Origin: Thiocapsa sp. UBA6158
GTDB taxonomy: Bacteria; Pseudomonadota; Gammaproteobacteria; Chromatiales; Chromatiaceae
DNA length: 35,476 bases
Direction: 5' to 3'
Assembly: GCF_002423035.1 (NCBI RefSeq)
Contig: NZ_DIUM01000033.1
Location: forward strand, 29,313-64,788
Part shown: piece by piece, positions 31,275-35,476 of the stretch
How the letters are laid out: the number at the start of each line of letters is the position of its first letter
Position numbering within the stretch: the stretch's first letter is position 1
Notes under the pieces: model-generated
Seen by the model: the letters and a program-made list of their open reading frames with translations, nothing else
Databases searched by the model: none
Told to the model about the DNA's origin: nothing
Made by a program: the position numbers and the translations under genes

Positions 31275-33736
31275 CCTGGCTCCTACCGCTCGTCGCCGCG
31301 ATTCCGCTTCTGGCGGCGGCCTTTGCCATGCATCGGCTGTCCTGGTGGACCCCTGCCGTCGCCGCCGTGCCCGCGCTCGTCGCGGCATTGTCGGTTCCGA
31401 CCGGGGAGTCGCTCGACCTACCCTGGCTGCTGCTCGGCGCGCGGTTCGGTCTCGACGAGATCGGACGGATCTTTCTGATCTTCACCTCGATCCTCTGGAT
31501 CGCCGCCGGTATCCATGCCGTCGCGAGCATGCGCGGCACGCCGCACGTCGGGCGCTTCAACACCTTCTTCCTGCTGGCGATGGCCGGGAACCTCTGGCTG
31601 ATCGTCGGGCAGGACCTGGTCAGCTTCTATGTCGGTTTCGCGCTCATGGGGCTCTCCTCCTACGGCCTGGTGATCCACGAGGGCGACCGGAGCGCCTTGC
31701 GAGCGGGCAAGGTCTATCTCGTCTTGACCCTGGGCGCGGAGCTTGCTCTGTTCGCGGCATTGGTCATGATCGCCTCGACGACCGGCTCGATCACGCCGAC
31801 CCCGGAGGATCTCGTCGAGCTCGACGATCTCGCGATCGCACTCCTGGTGCTCGGTCTCGCGGTGAAGGCCGGCCTAGTCCCGCTGCATGTCTGGCTTCCG
31901 TTGGCCCATCCAGCCGCACCCATTCCGGCCAGTGCGGTGCTCAGCGGCGCCATGATCAAGGTCGCCCTGCTCGGTTGGCTGAGGTTCCTGCCCGTCGGCG
32001 AGGTCGCATTGCCGGGCTGGGGGCTGCTGTTTGTCTTTGCCGGCCTGGCGACGGCCCTGTATGCAGCCCCCATCGGTATCCTGCAGTCCAACCCGAAGGT
32101 TCTGCTGGCCTATTCGAGTGTCGGCAAGATGGGGCTCATGGCGGTGACCTTGGGACTTATGCTCATCGAGCCCGAAATCGCTCCGGTCGCCGCCATCGGC
32201 TTGGCCCTCTACGCCGGACATCACGCGCTGACCAAAGGCGGCCTCTTTCTAGGCGTGGGTCTGCGCAAATCCGCAGGCTTACAGGGGGTGGTCTTTGGCG
32301 GGCTCGTGCTGCTCGCCTTGTCGATGGCCGCCGTGCCGCTCAGCAGCGGCGCCGTGGCCAAATACGGGATCAAGCCGGTCCTAGTCGATTCCGATTGGGC
32401 GTGGCTGCAGGTCGCTGTCGCCATGACCACCGTCGCGACCGCCTGGATGATGGTGCGGTTCATCTGGAGTTTGAAGCGCGTTCATCGAGCAGGTCACGAC
32501 GTCGTCACCGAGCACGATCCAGGCGGGAACAACGAGCCTCGAGCGGAAGGCGCTTCAAAGCGTTTTTTTGATCGAAACCGAGTGGGGCGATGGTTTGGGT
32601 TCGGGGCGCAACTCGCTAAACCCGGCGAGGGTGGGGATCGCTCCGGAGGCGGCTCGGCCGCGACCCCGATTCCTCGGGCCACTTGGGCGCTCGTGGGTTG
32701 GGTTCCGCTGATCGGCTTGGTGATTCTTTATCCCTTGGTGCTCGGATCTCCGACAGCCTGGCTGACCGATGTCAGGCTGATCGCCCTGGCGGGCCTGCTC
32801 GCCATCCCCGTCGCCGTGCTCGCCTTACGGCGGCCCGCGGCGCTGGCGACCCTGGTCGACAGCATCAAACCCGGCGATCTGCTCGAGCTGGTCCGCCCGC
32901 TCCTGATGAGTGCGCGGTGGACACTGCGCTGGTCGATCCGCGGCTATCGGAGTGCCTCTGCTCGCCTGGCCGCTCCGCTTCGGGAACGCCTGACCGAGCT
33001 CGCTCGGCGTCCGCCCTCAGATCTGGATCTCCGGCTCACCGCCTGGCCACTCGCGGGCGGACTCTGGCTCGGCATCATGACGCTTTTGATCGTCATGGCG
33101 TTGGTCGTGCCGATACAGAGACCGGTGCCTCAGCGAGTTGATCGCGACGACGCGACGCCGGTCATGGCATCGCCGACGACTGCCCCGGCTGCCGCGGCTG
33201 CCCCGGCTGCGCCCGATGCCGTCGCGATTGCGCCTGATCCACTGCCCGACGCCACGGATCCCGACCCGAGCGCACAGCCGACGGCCGGGCCGACCGAACA
33301 ACCAGACGCGCTCGACCCGAGCACCGAGGCCGACGCTCCCGTGCTCGATGCGCCGAGTCGACCACTTGAACCGGAGGAATCGGAGCTCGCGCCGTCGGAG
33401 TCGCTCGCGGTCGTGCCCCACGCCGCCGAGCCGGTTTGCGATCCCGACGAGCCCTATGTCTTCCGACACGCCGCAAGCAGTCGCGAGGTCGTCTTGGCCC
33501 GATGCGTCTCCGTGGACGGCACGCCGCAACGTCTCGATGCGCCGCCTTTGTCGAACGCACTGGTCCTCCTGATCCAGGCAAATCTCGACGCACTCGGCTT
33601 CGATCCCGGCCCGGCCGACGGTTTGATCGGACCCCGCACCCGCGACGCGATCCGAGGCTTCCAGACCGATCGCGGTATTACACCCACTGGCGCCATCACC
33701 TTCGATCTGCTTGATCGGCTGCGGGAGCCCGATTAG
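31271..33736 (+). CDS. Third antiporter-like subunit fused to a peptidoglycan-binding domain
   Basis: 821 residues. Residues 1 to about 400 are a NuoL/M-like antiporter core: TM7/8 lysines are kept in LAVKAGLVPLHVWLPLAHPAA and SGAMIKVALLGWL, but the TM5 glutamate is Ala124 (FYVGFALMGLSSYGL, where NuoL has a W-E pair). A polar loop (about 405-465), two more spans, a basic amphipathic stretch (MSARWTLRWSIRGYRSASARL) and a last span near 595-616 follow. Then comes a linker of about 140 residues rich in Ala, Pro, Asp and Glu, with two Cys (EPVCDPDE, LARCVSVDG). Residues 760-821 form a PG_binding_1 domain (DALGFDPGPADGLIGPRTRDAI, FQTDRGITPTGAI). The frame is continuous with no sign of a frameshift, and the ATG overlaps the previous stop. 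It probably tethers the complex to the cell wall. Confidence 0.88.
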   Translation: MTWLLPLVAAIPLLAAAFAMHRLSWWTPAVAAVPALVAALSVPTGESLDLPWLLLGARFGLDEIGRIFLIFTSILWIAAGIHAVASMRGTPHVGRFNTFFLLAMAGNLWLIVGQDLVSFYVGFALMGLSSYGLVIHEGDRSALRAGKVYLVLTLGAELALFAALVMIASTTGSITPTPEDLVELDDLAIALLVLGLAVKAGLVPLHVWLPLAHPAAPIPASAVLSGAMIKVALLGWLRFLPVGEVALPGWGLLFVFAGLATALYAAPIGILQSNPKVLLAYSSVGKMGLMAVTLGLMLIEPEIAPVAAIGLALYAGHHALTKGGLFLGVGLRKSAGLQGVVFGGLVLLALSMAAVPLSSGAVAKYGIKPVLVDSDWAWLQVAVAMTTVATAWMMVRFIWSLKRVHRAGHDVVTEHDPGGNNEPRAEGASKRFFDRNRVGRWFGFGAQLAKPGEGGDRSGGGSAATPIPRATWALVGWVPLIGLVILYPLVLGSPTAWLTDVRLIALAGLLAIPVAVLALRRPAALATLVDSIKPGDLLELVRPLLMSARWTLRWSIRGYRSASARLAAPLRERLTELARRPPSDLDLRLTAWPLAGGLWLGIMTLLIVMALVVPIQRPVPQRVDRDDATPVMASPTTAPAAAAAPAAPDAVAIAPDPLPDATDPDPSAQPTAGPTEQPDALDPSTEADAPVLDAPSRPLEPEESELAPSESLAVVPHAAEPVCDPDEPYVFRHAASSREVVLARCVSVDGTPQRLDAPPLSNALVLLIQANLDALGFDPGPADGLIGPRTRDAIRGFQTDRGITPTGAITFDLLDRLREPD

Positions 33737-33833
33737 GCCGAAGAGTCCTGTCTGCTATGCGCGCCCGACGTTCGAGATCCAGCGAGAGGTTGAGCTTTAC
33801 CGCACGCCGCCATTGTTGAATCAGACCCGACCA

Positions 33834-35324
33834 TTATTGACCGGGCATGCGCTCGAGCAACCGTCGTGCAGCGGCCTCCACCCCGGGAACAGGCGGAAAA
33901 TCGAGAAGTGCCCGCCACAGCTCCGTACGGGCGGCAAAACCAGGCTCCCCGCGCCTCGGCTCCATGGGGGTGACGGTCATCCAGGTGATGAAACGCTCGG
34001 CGGCGAGGCGCGACGCGGGTGATCGCTCGGGATCCAGCGCGGTGGTGCGCGCGCTGCTCAGGAAGAGCAGCGCGACTTCACCGCGATCGTTCAGCTCGGC
34101 CTGGCTCAGCGCGTCGAAGAGCGTCGCGCGCTCGGCATCGGAAAGCACGGCGACGGCGGCGTCGACCTGACGAACCGCCTCCATCAGCGCAGCGTCGCCA
34201 TCCTCCGGTTGCACCGGGGGGCGCCGAAGACCCATCGGCTCGAGAAGAGCTGCGTAATAGGAGGGCGGGCCGATCGCGGGCCACCGGATGTTCTCGAAAT
34301 CGCCAAACGCCTCGGGGTCATGCATGCTGATCGGCAGTCGTCTGCCCAGCGTGAGCTCGGGGAGGAAATCGGCCGCCAAATGATAGCTCTGGCGATCGAT
34401 CCAGCGTGCCGCACCGAGCAACGCATCCGACCACCAGGGCACCAACACCAAGGGCAAGACCCCGACAATCGCGCGCGTTCGCGGTGACTGATCGAAGAGG
34501 GTGATGACGACCCCGGTCCCCCAGACCGCAAGCCCGATCATCAGCAGGATGATCGAGGTTCCAAGCCGGTCCGAAGACATTTCGAGACCGCCGACCAATG
34601 TTTCGGGATAGGCATTCTCGGGATGCTCGGCGTCATAGCGCAAGTCGACCGACCGCTCGCCCTCCCGCGGCCACAGCCGAACCAGCCACTCAAGCGGTCG
34701 ATCGAGCTCAAGCAGCAGGGCATCCAGCTCGGTTCCGGGCGGCGGCATCGCCGCGCGAACCTCCTCGGTCTGCCCGACCGGCGTCCAATAGGCAGCCTCG
34801 CGGCTCGACAGGAGCGCCCGGACGTCCGCAGCCATCCTCAGCGAGATAACCGGATTGCCGGCCGAGTCACGGGGCCAGGCCGCTTCGACGCCGGGCAAGA
34901 TCCCGCCGACGTCCAGCACGCCGAGGTCACCGGGCAGACGCGGCTTGCGCCCGTCGCTGCAGAACACACGCCGATAATCCTGCCCCGCGACCGAATAGTC
35001 CGCGGTGATACAGAGCTTCATGAACGCATGGTGCGACCAGTGATCGCCGTCCCGTGCACGGTCGGCATCCAGATCGAGCCACCAGAAGGGTTCGACGGAT
35101 CGAGCCTCCGCCCGCCCGGACAGCGATGCGACCTCCCGTTGGAACATTCCGTAATCCGGACCGATCTGCCAGCCCGCCGCGAGAAAGGCGCCGCCGAACG
35201 CCAACATCGGCACGCCGACAAGGTACATCCAGCGACCCAGCAGCAGATCGAATAGCCATGCAAGCACCCGCGCGGCAACCGTGCCCCCCGGGTCCGGATC
35301 ACGACCCGTCTGCGGCTCGCGCAT
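33834..35324 (-). CDS. Membrane protein of unknown function
   Basis: 496 residues. One hydrophobic span near the N-terminus (WMYLVGVPMLAFGGAFLAAGW) is followed by a large soluble domain (about 60-250) that includes FWWLDLDADRARDGDHWSHHAFMKLCITADYSVAGQDYRR (outline only). Further spans occur in the middle (IILLMIGLAVWGTGVVITLF and IVGVLPLVLVPWW), then a C-terminal helical region (EAVRQVDAAVAVLSDAERATLF...) that could be HEAT- or TPR-like. I do not recognise a family. The ATG at 35324 has GAGG 6 bases upstream and is preferred to the adjacent ATG at 35327. It converges with the antiporter operon across a 97-bp gap without a clear terminator. Confidence 0.75.
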   Translation of the reverse strand: MREPQTGRDPDPGGTVAARVLAWLFDLLLGRWMYLVGVPMLAFGGAFLAAGWQIGPDYGMFQREVASLSGRAEARSVEPFWWLDLDADRARDGDHWSHHAFMKLCITADYSVAGQDYRRVFCSDGRKPRLPGDLGVLDVGGILPGVEAAWPRDSAGNPVISLRMAADVRALLSSREAAYWTPVGQTEEVRAAMPPPGTELDALLLELDRPLEWLVRLWPREGERSVDLRYDAEHPENAYPETLVGGLEMSSDRLGTSIILLMIGLAVWGTGVVITLFDQSPRTRAIVGVLPLVLVPWWSDALLGAARWIDRQSYHLAADFLPELTLGRRLPISMHDPEAFGDFENIRWPAIGPPSYYAALLEPMGLRRPPVQPEDGDAALMEAVRQVDAAVAVLSDAERATLFDALSQAELNDRGEVALLFLSSARTTALDPERSPASRLAAERFITWMTVTPMEPRRGEPGFAARTELWRALLDFPPVPGVEAAARRLLERMPGQ

Positions 35325-35476
35325 CATCTACCTCTTAACGTCGGCGCCGAGCCGACTGAGTGATTAAACCTTTTGGTCTCATAAGGTCGAGAACGACTCC
35401 GAAACGGTCGCGGTCAATCCAAGCATGCTGACCTTGCCGATCCGATTCATGTTGGTGATTAGCGTCGTTCCTCAGC

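Noticed and set aside
35425..35476. Possible start of a plus-strand gene at the right edge
   Set aside because: The frame MLTLPIRFMLVISVV is hydrophobic and could be a signal peptide, but only 17 codons are in the window and no ribosome-binding site is visible.
1..35476. tRNA, rRNA, CRISPR array, transposase genes
   Set aside because: I looked for cloverleaf ends, rRNA-like blocks, regularly spaced direct repeats and transposase motifs and found none.

Overview
The window is GC-rich DNA of a gammaproteobacterial purple sulfur bacterium, most likely a member of the Chromatiaceae. The best single clue is a complete fccAB pair (flavocytochrome c sulfide dehydrogenase). Its flavoprotein keeps the FAD-binding and redox cysteines at the same mature positions (42, 161, 337) that I recall for the Allochromatium vinosum enzyme. 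No rRNA, tRNA, CRISPR array or insertion-sequence transposase is visible. Names are assigned from remembered family features; no database search was run.

Layout. 1-1405 (+): 3' part of bioB, then a small exported protein. 1687-4447: the EF-P modification cluster, with efp-epmA on the minus strand and epmB divergent. 4539-6611 (+): a FimX-like protein with degenerate GGDEF and EAL domains. 6800-10964 (-): a cytosolic 5'-nucleotidase, a Met-rich membrane coiled-coil protein, an orphan ParA-type ATPase and two exported proteins. 11124-16218 (-): an RND efflux pair (periplasmic adaptor plus permease with an unusual C-terminal tail). 16758-19380 (+): a dynamin/EHD-like membrane GTPase followed by nadA. 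19680-23422 (+): a probable sulfide-oxidation operon of NapC/NirT-type tetrahaem cytochrome, periplasmic ankyrin-repeat protein, fccA and fccB, closed by a strong intrinsic terminator. 23609-25480 (-): a DUF502-DUF2333 membrane-protein pair. 25947-33736 (+): an eight-gene, translationally coupled Mrp/Mbh-type antiporter operon. 33834-35324 (-): an unknown membrane protein.

Two things stand out. (1) The antiporter operon has the order E-F-G-(MbhD-like)-B-C-D, as in the membrane arm of archaeal Mbh complexes. It has no full-length MrpA and no hydrogenase genes. It carries two further NuoL/M-like subunits, and the last of these lacks the conserved TM5 glutamate and is fused to a long Pro/Ala/acidic linker and a C-terminal peptidoglycan-binding domain. 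This suggests a cation or proton pump anchored to the cell wall. (2) A family of 84-91 bp elements with inverted-repeat ends of the form CTRAACCGCGTCC lies at gene 3' ends. In at least five cases the stop codon of the neighbouring gene is, or directly abuts, the TRA inside the repeat arm. Two convergent gene pairs each carry two such elements, one per gene.

How the genes may work together: FccAB oxidises periplasmic sulfide. The tetrahaem NapC-type cytochrome encoded in the same direction could exchange electrons between the quinone pool and periplasmic cytochromes. The Mrp-like complex could couple membrane energy to Na+/H+ homeostasis. These links are inferred from gene order and family knowledge only.
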